Positions 36,801 to 47,400 of a stretch of DNA of 64,000 nucleotides are shown here, in pieces; the first letter of the stretch is position 1; the number at the start of each line of letters is the position of its first letter. Below the pieces are notes generated by a model. It worked only from the letters and a program-made list of their open reading frames with translations. It did not search any database and was not told the origin of the DNA. The position numbers were made by a program, and so were the translations under genes. The DNA is from Gymnogyps californianus (lineage: Eukaryota; Chordata; Aves; Accipitriformes; Cathartidae): positions 16,119,698 to 16,183,697 of the forward strand of contig NC_059485.1 of the NCBI RefSeq assembly GCF_018139145.2. The letters run 5' to 3'.

Positions 36801-39800
36801 CTGGGTAGTGAACGATGTGTACCTTGAGAGAAATATTGTGGAATCGATGCTAGAGATCAATCACTTAAAAGAAATACAGTCATTTGGGACAGTATCTTTT
36901 GCAGTGCAGAAAGCAACTCTGCTAAAAAACCACTTTGTGCATAATGTACATTCGTATGCATATGACTATGTAGAAGTTCATTTATAATATATCTCAGGAG
37001 ATGCTGTAGCTTGCATGCAGTTATTTAAATAGTTTGGGGGCTTTGCAAGAGGGACTTACTCTTGCTCTCCCCACATATTATTATGGAAGGTTTATCATCA
37101 ATATTAAAGTTTAATTCCCCCAAAGCATTGCATTAATACATTCATAAACTTTAATACCTAGAGCTTTGTGCCCACCTTCATCATATATTGAACACAATTG
37201 TTAAACAGCAGTTCCATACTTTCCTGTAGTTCTTTTTCATCATAAAGGGATTTCAGAAATATTTCAAAAGCACAGAGTCATTTTGATGCACTACACTTTG
37301 CCTAATTTTAAGTGTCTGCCATGCAGAAAATTGAGTTTTATGGTTTTCAGAGTAAAAACAAAGACTGCAGACCCCTAGCTCTCACAGCTCATTCTTTCCA
37401 AGCAATTTTGCTAATCATGTAAGGAGCTTTTGGTACATTTATTATTTATTGCTTGCCCCTAAAGCCCACTTTCAAGTTCACACATAATCATTCGTTTTTA
37501 TGCCCTTTTATTATTTAAAAGTCATCTATTGCTTTGTGTGATAAACTTAACATTGGGAGTTATTTCCCATTAAAGATCAGTCCACTGTTCCAAATACGGT
37601 AAATACTTCTAACAACAGGCCAATGCCTGTCCGAAGAGTCCCCTGTACTTCTTATACATACCAAGGTATTGGGAAGAGGAAATAAGCTGTCTTATTAAGC
37701 AGCTAATTAGAATGATGGCACATTATAACATTTTTCCTTATGTGTTCTGCAGTCAGAGGAGGTGACATCCAAGGACACAGATTACAGACGGCCAACACGC
37801 TAAAGGAGAAAGGACATTAAAAAGAAAAAACACCCAGGAAAATGAAGGCAATTTAGTTGCAATGAAAGAAAGCAAACAGTAGCCTTATTACAGGGGAAAA
37901 ATAAAAGTACTCCCAAAGACATTATCATGTGAGAATTGCTGCTGCTCTTTGGCACCATGGCACATACAGAAGAAAGAAGGAGGAATTCAGAGATTATCAG
38001 GAGAGCTTTAAAACTCACTGTTAGTATCTGACACAGGATACACCAAGAACCAACACAGCCACAGACACAAAAAACACCCAACTGTCTATGAGTGAAACCT
38101 TAATTCAATATATAATTTATTTAATTTGGCTTCTGCTGCCCATAATTGCTTCAATCCTCAAGACCAGCTGGCAGGCACCAAGAGAAAAAACACTCAGGAC
38201 AGCAGCAGAGAGGGGTTTAATTAATTTTTTAAAAATCTTTGTATTTTATTTAGCTTCTGCTGCCATCTACAGCAATCATCACAAATCGGCACAAAGACCA
38301 GGTACAGCACTAAGAGCAACAAAATAAACCTTCAGCACAGTACCAAGCTGGTCTAGAAAGGCACCAGGGGACTTCCACTGTCAATGGAAAAATCTAATGA
38401 ACCCTCTTTGTAGATAAACTCCCTCTCTCAGTTGCGGCCCAAAAATTCATTTACAGCTACTTGTCAGCTCTGTAAATGAATTAACTCATCCACGTAGCAC
38501 ACAGATACAAGCACAGACTTTGGAAGTCTGTGTAGATCAAAGCAGCAGTGCTGCTGGCTATGAACTGACAAAAGTTTTAATTTCTCTGTATAAGATTATC
38601 ACATGGGTACTGACTAGCTCAATTCTGTTTCTAATTTTTCCATATGGTCATGTCATGAAAAGGTGGACACCGTAAGGAATTTGTTAATCTGCTCCCAAAG
38701 ACCCTTATGTAATCAAAATATTTTTCACTAGTTATCTCAATTAATGGAAATTTTTACATTCCAGATAACACCAAGTAATGCTGCACTTCTTCCAAAACCT
38801 GTACATCTAATAAAACCTGTTTGCGGCACAAAGTAATATGCCCAAGGCACACTAGTAATTTTTGCAGGACGAAACAAAAAACTCCAAACAAGAATGCAGC
38901 AGCTGTTTTAATGTTAAAATTAACTTACAAATAAGTAATTTGAAAAGACACTACACCTTAGACCCTAGCTTACATTTTCAGCAACTAATGCGTGATTTCT
39001 AGTTCTTTGAGTCTTATCAGCAGTCCCACTGATTTTCATCTCAATGTTGTCAGTGCTATACAGTAGCATCTGAAGCAGCATAAACCCTAAACTCCACTTC
39101 CTGAATATATTGAGTCAAATCCATTTTTTTTTCTCCTACTATTTGTAGCTTTTCTTTTGGGGAATTTCTGCTGCTCCAACAGTTTGCAGATTTCTACTGT
39201 CTACTGCATAATGACATCTATTTTTTTTTTAGTCTGAATACAATCCATTACTGGGGTCCCCATTTGTAGTGTCACTGAGGGGTAACATTGAAATAGCTAC
39301 ATTTTGAGCTATACACTTCATTAAGAGATGGGCTCTAGTACAACTCCACAGCATTCTTAGTTCACTAATGGATAAGCTGGGACCAGGCTCAAACTCAGAG
39401 TTATCAAAGCAGTGAAGGGTACGATTATCACCTTGTCAGAGAGCTGTCTAGTGAGTATCTTTGCTGAAATCCAGTGTTCTCAGATGAACCTTAAGAAAAA
39501 GTTACCCAAGGCAAGACGTTACTGAAAAATCAATTTTCTTCACTTTTCCAACTCTATGACAAAGATTCAATATTCAAGCTTATCTGGTACAAGTACAGAA
39601 AATATTTCTGAGGATCTAAGAAAGCCAGCTTAACATTTGTTTATTCATAAATTTCATAACTCTGTATTTGGTACTTAATTATTAGGTATTGTTAGAAGGA
39701 TAAAGCATCAAAATATTTGTTCATTTAAACTTCTGCCATAACACTGTCAACTGAAAAAGATGCAGAGTATTAGCTGGACCATGAAACCTAATTTAAGCCA

Positions 39801-40574
39801 TAACAAAATCTTCTGAAGATCAGCAAATACTAACGTCAAAGCGAACACACCTTTTCTAGCTAGCTGTTAGTACACATGGGAACTATTAACTACATGAGAT
39901 TTTGAGCAGAAGTAGAACTTGGAACTGTTTTTGCAGTATTTTTTCCTCTATTTTTGATTGCTACAGACCACAGCAACATCAGGTGGAGTTCCAGCTTCTG
40001 ATTACAGGACTGTGACCATGCAGGCAGCCTGTGACAGTTACTGGAAGAGGCTGCTTTCTTTTACTTTTCTTTTTACTGTAACCCAAGCACTACTCACCTA
40101 ACCATAAACTGCCACCCGCAGCAGCAGTAGCAGCCTGGTTTTCCAGGATCTGGCAGAGACAACCACAAGCAGATGGAGCTAGAGCCATTTTGCTACCCTA
40201 GGAATTGACTTCTTTGCCTACTTCAGTCTTGCTATGCTGCAGTTATGAATTATGCTTGGAACTGCATGGAACAGAAGCAGCCAAAGTGGAGACTTCCATG
40301 GGTGATAAGGTATGACAATCATCCCATCTTTTGTCAGTTCTGCTTCAGCACACCGCCTCCCTAAAACACAGAGGTGTTATGAGGATAAACAGATCCATGA
40401 TCTTGGGGGTTCTTCAGGTACCAAGGTTGTTAGAGCTCTCTAACTATGACTGATAAAGAAACTGCACATCTAAAGCTCTGAGCTGCACTGACAAGCATTT
40501 AAACATGAAGTAATCAGTAAGTAGCCTTAAATGCAACAGCAATAAGCACTCTGCATAGGCACTCAAAATGGAAA

Positions 40575-40745
40575 AAATTCTCTCCTAGCTCTGTGATTGG
40601 TGCTATTAGGTGACACAGAGCAACTCATTTCAGTTTCCCCATCGGTAAAATGGGGTTCATGACAGAGACCTGGTTTGTTTATTTGGGGGCAGGTGTGTGT
40701 TAATGTGATTTGAGACCTGCTACTGAAAAGTGTCCACAAGGTCAT
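40575..40745 (+). mobile_element. MIR-like ancient SINE
   Basis: The block carries the MIR core phrases in order: CCTAGCTCTGTGATTGG, then CATTTCAGTTTCCCCATC, then GTAAAATGGGGTTCATGA. The CAGTTTCCCCAT-GTAAAATGGGG signature is characteristic of tRNA-derived core SINEs retained across amniotes. It is diverged and noncoding; the ends are approximate. Confidence 0.65.
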
Positions 40746-41750
40746 GTTATATTATATTGCCACTACAGATAGCCTAATAGATTTCTGTTTCTAACATTGC
40801 AGACAGCACTTGGCCACTGCAGCTGCCAAATATCAAGAAAATCTTCAAAAAGAAGAAAAAGTAAAAAATAAAAGTCAGAGCCAAAACCAACATTAGGCCA
40901 TAAAATGACCCTGCTATAAGATTTTAGTATAGAACATAGCAGCATCCCTCTTTGTTGTCATTCTGTAAATAGCTACAATCTCTTCTAGCAGATTTACAAG
41001 TACACTGGATTGCACAGATTGACAATCTGACTCAGCCCAAATAAAAGTCAATCTACATCTCTGTGCAAAATTTGAAGTCATACCTGTCTCTGTCTGTATT
41101 AGTTTTACTTGTTTCTTCCTTCCATAGCTTTGTCTGAAGGCAAGGGTTAAAGTACAAAACCAAAAGACAGGTTGCAACAACCACATTTTCAGCACAGTCA
41201 AGAGCAACAAGTCCTCCCCACCAAAACTTCACTTAGCAACTCTTGATATACCATCTCCCTGAATTTCACCAAACAAGCTCTGACACACTTGTGTCTGACA
41301 AAATCTTTTGAATTATCTGACCACACCTGTTTAAGATTTGGAATGTTACAATAATGGGATCTTCAAACTCAAAAGGCATTACAATTTCTAACACAAAATT
41401 CAAATATGTGCTTTGCTTAATTTAAAATCAAATGTGCACATTGGAAACAACATTAAACTAAATGTTATGGCTTCCTAAACTTAAATTTTTCCAGTCTCAA
41501 ATCACAGAAGGATCTGCTCAGATAAAGGCACAGGTTTTTTTCAAGTTTGATGAGGATTTTTATGGACTTTTACAGCTTGACTGATTAGCTAATGCTTATC
41601 TTGCAAAATACACCTTATTAGAGATGGCCTTCATTGCAGATCCACATATAATCCCTTTCTACATGCTTCTGACATCACACATTTACTGTATTTATGGAAC
41701 TTCTCTGCAAAGACCAATGAAAACAAAGGGGTGGACTACATTATTCTTGA

Positions 41751-41842
41751 CTCCCCCCACCCCCCGCAAAAAAAAAAAAAGAAAAAGAAAAAAAACCCAA
41801 ACACACACACAAACCAAAACCAAAACAACCCACCCAAACAAA
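41751..41842 (+). repeat. A/C-only low-complexity tract
   Basis: The plus strand here is almost free of T, with a C run, a 13-A run, AAAAAG units, ACACACAC and CCAAAACC blocks. It lies about 100 bp upstream of the plus-strand LTR but outside its target duplication. Confidence 0.75.
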
Positions 41843-41937
41843 CTGGAGTCTTACATCACTTGAATGGCTTCAGGAACTTGCTAGAAGTTTCAAAACTGCT
41901 TTGAAATGCTGAGGTAGACATGCTCATTTCTAAAACT

Positions 41938-41942
41938 AACTT
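41938..41942 (+). repeat. target site duplication of the plus-strand LTR, left copy
   Basis: AACTT immediately before the TG terminus of the LTR, identical to the five bases after its CA terminus. Confidence 0.85.
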
Positions 41943-42214
41943 TGTCCTGGTTTCCACTGGGATAGAGTTAATTTTCTTCCTAGTAGCTGGTATAGTGCTG
42001 TGTTTTGGATTTAGTAGGAGAATAATGTTGATAACACACTGATGTTTTCAGTTATTGCTAAGTAGTGTTTATACTAAGTCAAGGATTTTTCAGCTTCTCA
42101 TGCCCAGCCAGCGAGAAGGCTGGAGGGGCACAAGAAGCTGGGAGGGGACACAGCCAGGACAGCTGACCCCAACTGGCCAAAGGAATATTCCATACCATAT
42201 GACATCATGCCCAG

Positions 42215-42220
42215 TATATA
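42215..42220 (+). promoter_or_regulatory. LTR TATA box
   Basis: TATATA in the block GCCCAGTATATAGACTGGG, conserved between both LTR copies in the window. It is the likely core promoter of the former provirus; present activity is unknown. Confidence 0.5.
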
Positions 42221-42397
42221 GACTGGGGGCAGTTGGCTGGGAGGGGCAGATTGCTGCTCGGGAACTAACTGGGCATTGGTCAGCGAGTGGTGAGCAATTG
42301 CATTGTGCATCACTTGTTTTGTATATTCTAATTCTTTTAGTATTATTATTGTCATTTTATTATTATTATCATCATTATTTTCCTTCCTTTCTGTCCT

Positions 42398-42403
42398 ATT
42401 AAA
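42398..42403 (+). terminator. LTR poly(A) signal (ATTAAA)
   Basis: ATTAAA within CCTATTAAACTGTCTTTATC, about 180 nt after the TATA box and conserved in both copies. It would have polyadenylated retroviral transcripts in the R region. Confidence 0.45.
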
Positions 42404-42534
42404 CTGTCTTTATCTCAACGCACAACTTTTGAGGCTTTTTTTTTTTTCCAATTCTCTCCCCCATCCCACTGGGTGGGGGGAATGAGCGGGTGGCTGCGTG
42501 GTGCTTAGTTGCCAGCTGGGGTTAAACCAAGACA

Positions 42535-42539
42535 AACTT
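42535..42539 (+). repeat. target site duplication of the plus-strand LTR, right copy
   Basis: AACTT immediately after the CA terminus of the LTR. Confidence 0.85.
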
Positions 42540-44259
42540 GTAGAAAGAAATTATAAAATTTCATATCTGTAGCACATGCCTTTTGAAGCTTTGAACCGTA
42601 TACACTGTACAACAGAAGTAAACACAAAAGAGCTGAAAGTCTCTGTCAGATTCCTTTAAAAATGTGATGAGGCAAAAATCTTCTACTGGTGATGCTGTAA
42701 CATGAGATATGTATAGCTTCCTTTCTGGCCTGTTCATTTCTCTTCCAGATCAACACTTCACCAGCACACAATGCTCATTCACCGAATGAAATGTTTTCAC
42801 ACCAGTGCTAAAACTTAGAACCATTTCAGACAGAGTTCAATTTTTACCTTTCCTTCTTCCAGCAACCAGCAAATTACCTTCAACAACTTGTTAACAAACA
42901 AAACCCCTTGCATGCCACTAAGTAAAGATATTATGAATGCTAAAAAAAAAAGTCCATAATATGTCTTCCCTTCTACTTAAATGAGGCAATATATAAAGCC
43001 AATAAGGAGAAAATTAGACCTAAGAGAATCACATATAATAGTCTCAGAAAATACCTGTTCTGGTGATCAGAAAGGTGAATCTTGCCTACACAAAATGCCA
43101 TAAAATTCCTACAGGATTAGGATTATGCCCAAGATTTCTCCTTTGCATAAAATATACACTCTGAATTTTTTTGCACAACTGCTGGAAATTAAATGATCTC
43201 AGAGTTGATCCTGAAGTGCCTTTTCCCTATTTACTATATATATAACATTTATGAGGATACAGATTACCCTTAAGCCAATGAACTATACTTCTAACAGCTT
43301 GCCACAATTTAGACATGAAACCTTGTAACCTAGAAGACAAGCTTTCCTGAAATAAGCTTCTTACAGCCAAGTTAGTTTTTTTTTTTTAAATGCAGTGATG
43401 TTTTATTAACAGAGCTGAAATCTGTAGGCTAAAAAAAAAAATGCAGTAAATCTACCAAACTACCCATGTTTTGATCTGTTTGCACATTTTTTGCCTCTGC
43501 ATATTTTAGGGCCAAGTATATTTATCTAAGAGTCCCATCATTAAAATGTCACATGAACTATGGAAAAACAGCTTCAGACCTAATATGTTTATACTGTACT
43601 ATACCTATTCTATGTCAGTCTGTCTATGAAAACAGTGGTAAATGAGCTTCACTAAATTATATTTGAAAACAAATATGAATCATTTTAGAAAACCAGTGAG
43701 TATATCTGCAGTTAAAAGGACAGGCGAAACTTCGGTCCAAACCACGTTTCTAAACACTTTCAGCATTCTGATTGGTAAACTATTTCCCAATAAAAAAGTG
43801 ATTACTAAATATGAAGTGAGAGAGTGACATGAATGAAAAATGCAATTACATACTATTTTAATAACAGGATTTTTTTAAGAAAATGTCATAATATTACACA
43901 ACTGTAGACATAAGCGTCACACTGTTCACACAGAGTACCAGATATCAGAAGTAGTAACTGCTAATAGACAATCAAGTATAGGAAATTATAAAATCCATGG
44001 GCTGCAGTCTTTGTACTGCAGAACAAAAAAGTAATACAGGATTTTACAGTTTGGGTATGTTGTAATTAAAGCCATCATTATAAATTTGTGACATACTCAA
44101 GAGTTGCAAACTACCAATGCATTCACATGTACACCAAACGACAAAATTAATGGCACAAATAGATGTTTCTATTGAAACTACTAAAACTATTTTATTTCTT
44201 GGAAATATACCTGAAAATGTTCAAATAAAGAAGGTGGTGAGAAAGAAGAGCTTGTCATT

Positions 44260-44410
44260 CAAGTGCTTCTCTGGTACTTAGAGAGTCTGATTAATTACTA
44301 ATTCTGTCCTCAATTCCCAACATGGAGTTAAGGTCATCCATTTCAGTTTCCATTTGTAGAACAGAAATAATGCTTTATCCTACTTTTTCCTCAAGCATCC
44401 ACTTTATGAT
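44260..44410 (+). mobile_element. probable MIR-like SINE fragment
   Basis: The phrases ACTAATTCTGTCCTCAATTC, AAGGTCATCCATTTCAG, TTTCCATTTGTAGAACAG and AAATAATGCTTTATCCTACT follow the order of MIR central and 3' parts (cf. CAGTTTCC-TGTAAAA-ATAATA-TACCTACTT). It is more diverged than the copy at 40.6 kb. Confidence 0.45.
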
Positions 44411-47400
44411 GAACTTGCTTAAAGAACTTTTTTTTTTTTAATACCTTTATAGAGCATGCACTGCAATAGGCTTGCTGCCTTCATAAATTAAGACCATGAC
44501 AAGGATACCTACTGCATGTGGTTTTGCTTCAGAAGCAGCTTGTGATGCTATTTTTCTCCACAAGAAGCTGACAAAAAGCCTCAGTTGGACATATCAAAGT
44601 ATTCTACAAAGTGCTGCAAATACCAGAATTTTTCAAGCTGAATATTTTCATGCAGCTACTTAGTGAAGAACAGTGATACTAGGAAAGGAAAAAAAAAAAT
44701 CTCAAAGGGATACATTACTTGCAAATCTGTTTATGACTCCAGATCTAATTTAAGATCATATTAAAAACACATTAAAACAAAACTGTGCTAAGAATAAATC
44801 ACAAGAAAATGGGCTACATTTCACAGAAACATCTGATAAATTTTGGAATCTGATTTCAGTCAGATGCCTACTGAGCTTCAGGAAAGTGAGCAGCTCTGCC
44901 AGGCTATTGCAGCTTGGAGGCCTGGCAGGCACAGCCACACACATCAAGTATACAGAGAAAAAGGGGGCTTGTATACTTTTTCAGTAAATACATTTAAGAT
45001 GCACCAAGAAAAAAAAAAGTCGCCACAACAATCTTGAATGGGTTAAAAACCAACCAAAAAGAAACACAAAACCCTTCTAACAGGCAATGGTCACCTTATT
45101 AAATCAAACAACGCACACAGAAACTATTAAGACAGTGTTCTATTTCAAATGGCTGATTCTGAGAAGTGAACATTGCACGACTTGGGTGAAGAAATGGGTG
45201 ATATTTCAGTTGCAAAGTAGTCACCTATTGAGTAGTGACCATGGGGTTCATAAAGTCAGGACAGAGTTCCATGCTCTACAGACCTTATGCATTTTCAGTA
45301 ATCTGAAAGCATCGTAAAGGCAGAGAACACAGCTAATATATGAACATCCTCAAAGCAACACAACTGCAATGCAGTGTCTGCAGCGCAGACAGTCCTCAAG
45401 GTGTTGCCAACTTACTTCAAATGCCCCCAAGTACAGAGAGCACCAGTGACAGGCAGCCTTCCCCCCTCACACCTTCTCCTCAATTTCTCATGTTCAATAC
45501 TGCCTAAATATTGTCCAGAACTGAAGCTCCACGTACAATACTACTGAATTGCAACTAGTTTGATATAAATCATTTATTTTGCCAGACTGACAGTTTTATC
45601 AGAATTCCTTATCCGACCAGTTTTACTGAAACTTGTCATTCATGAGAAACCATTAATAATGAAAGAAAATAGTTTCATGATAATTTGACTGGCTAAAACT
45701 GACTGCCAAGTATTTTAAAACTGAACTTTTAAACTTACCACTGTGATCTAGATCAACTGAGGATATCTGAGCTTTTGGTGTACAGAAGTCTCCACCTGCT
45801 TTATGGCCTTCACAAGTAATACTGAGGGATCTCAAGAGTTGTTTTATTTAAGGTATTTACTACGAAGAGTTAAAATGGTGCATACTACTTCTCTTCCTAT
45901 ACAGAACTGGGCAACATCTGGAGAAAGTAGTTATTTCGGGCACTTGAGCTACTTTCAAGGTATCCCATTTTCAGAATCAAATAGCTCATTTTATAAAAAC
46001 TAAGATCATTTCTAGCAAACTAAGTAAAAAAACCCAGGGCATCCAAAAATCATCAGAAGCCTTAAACAGCTCCAAAAAGTGCCTCTAATCAGAGTGGACA
46101 TAGATACCAGCAAACCCAAATCAGGAGTATTTCTTAACAGAGTTTGGAGGCTGGGGAGGAAGGTGAGAGGAATGGATTTTTTTGTTACAGAAGTGTTCTC
46201 CATCACTTGTCATGATTAACATCATTAATTGGAGCAAGAATAACTGCTGATAGCAAAATAACAATGATTGCTTAAAAAGTTCAAAACCTTTTATTTCATT
46301 TGTTTTTTTGATAAAGTAGCAATTCCTGCTGAAACAAAATATCAGTATTCAGAAGAATTCGTATTCTGTACACACTCCATAAGCCACTGAGTATTGCTTC
46401 AGTTGCAGCCACCAGTAATAAATGTGCTGAACGTTTTCAATTTAAAATAATATGAGAATAACAAATATCCTCAGCAGACAGGGCTTGATTCTGAAATATA
46501 TGGGGGTGGAAATGGAAGAGAAGAGTGGTACATTTTGTCTTGGTTGACAACTATTCACAAAGAGCTGCAGCTCTATGCTTAAGTGCAGCACACTACTTGC
46601 AGAAAATGAGTACAATACAGAAATTCTTCAGCCCAGTTGCCTACAAAAACATTCCCAGTATTCCCTAGGAAATTACTGGAGACATGATATCTATCAGAGT
46701 GCCCGTTTCCACAGAGATAGCAGTGCACATGGTTTGGGGAATTTTAACCAATCAACAGCTTCATTAAAACTCAGACATGGATAAATACCAAGTAGCTGTA
46801 CCAAATTTGTACATTTTGGGAAAATGATGTATTTCAAAGTACACTGAATTATCTATACAGCATGCACAAAGTAATTATTATGAATTTCAAAAGATAATGT
46901 TTCCGATTAAATAAAAGTTTAAAAAGTATACAAGATACAAAACAATACTAAAGTTGTACCTACAACAGACTTTCCCTCGTGTCACCATGTTCAAACATCA
47001 CTCTCTTCTCTAGAGTACATTCAAGTCAATAGGCAGAGTTTTCATACCTTCTGTGGGCTTTAGTCTGGGGCCTAGGTCAATTAGGGGAGCAAACTAGTAT
47101 TTCCTAAGAACTGATCGGTACCCTAGGAGCTCCTGCTGAGCTTCAGGCTTCAGCCTTAAAATGAAAAATAAATTAACCCTAAATGTATAATATCAGCTAT
47201 CAGAATGCACTGAAGCAGCATAGCTGGAGTCAGCACAGAAAAGCTTTAGGGGAAAATGATTTATGGATCATAAAATTAGGTAAATAAGCAATGTAAATCA
47301 TGGAGGTAAATAGGTGAGCATACCTGATGGTTGAGAGATAGAAAATTCTTCCAGACAAATAAGACAATGAGAGGCGACTAAAGTCCCTGCTAGTCTGAGG

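Larger units (their letters stand above)
28926..40574. other. long unique AT-rich stretch, no confirmed gene
   Basis: Apart from the tandem repeat at 31579 and the AT block at 33715 I see nothing firm. A plus-strand frame at 34700-34948 (82 codons) follows an acceptor-like CAGCTTGTTACAG and reads protein-like in places (ISKAFEIKAAIVGNG), but it lacks a partner and I do not call it. Confidence 0.4.
41943..42534 (+). mobile_element. solo LTR of an avian endogenous retrovirus, plus orientation, with 5-bp target duplication
   Basis: A 592-bp element starts TGTCCTGGTTTCCACTGGG and ends CCAAGACA. It is flanked by a perfect 5-bp direct repeat, AACTT, at 41938-41942 and 42535-42539. A 5-bp duplication is usual for ERVL and some ERV1 elements, against 6 bp for ERVK. 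It carries TATATA at 42215-42220 and ATTAAA at 42398-42403, with an ATT-repeat stretch between. It aligns end to end with the minus-strand copy at 14458-15019, and the extra length is mainly in A/T-rich and T-run segments. No internal retroviral sequence is present, so it is a solo LTR. The 115- and 85-codon frames within it are not genes. Family naming is from memory: neoavian ERVL-like. Confidence 0.93.

Noticed and set aside
41751..41863. Lys/Thr-rich C-terminus of a plus-strand frame at 41624-41863
   Set aside because: It is created by the A/C-rich low-complexity tract.
42055..42402. 115-codon plus-strand frame and 85-codon minus-strand frame
   Set aside because: Both lie wholly inside the solo LTR; LTRs of this family carry no gene and the other copy does not keep these frames.
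43376..43447. T12 ... A11 with a repeated AAATGCAGT
   Set aside because: Homopolymer runs are frequent here; there is no target duplication or retroposed body between them.
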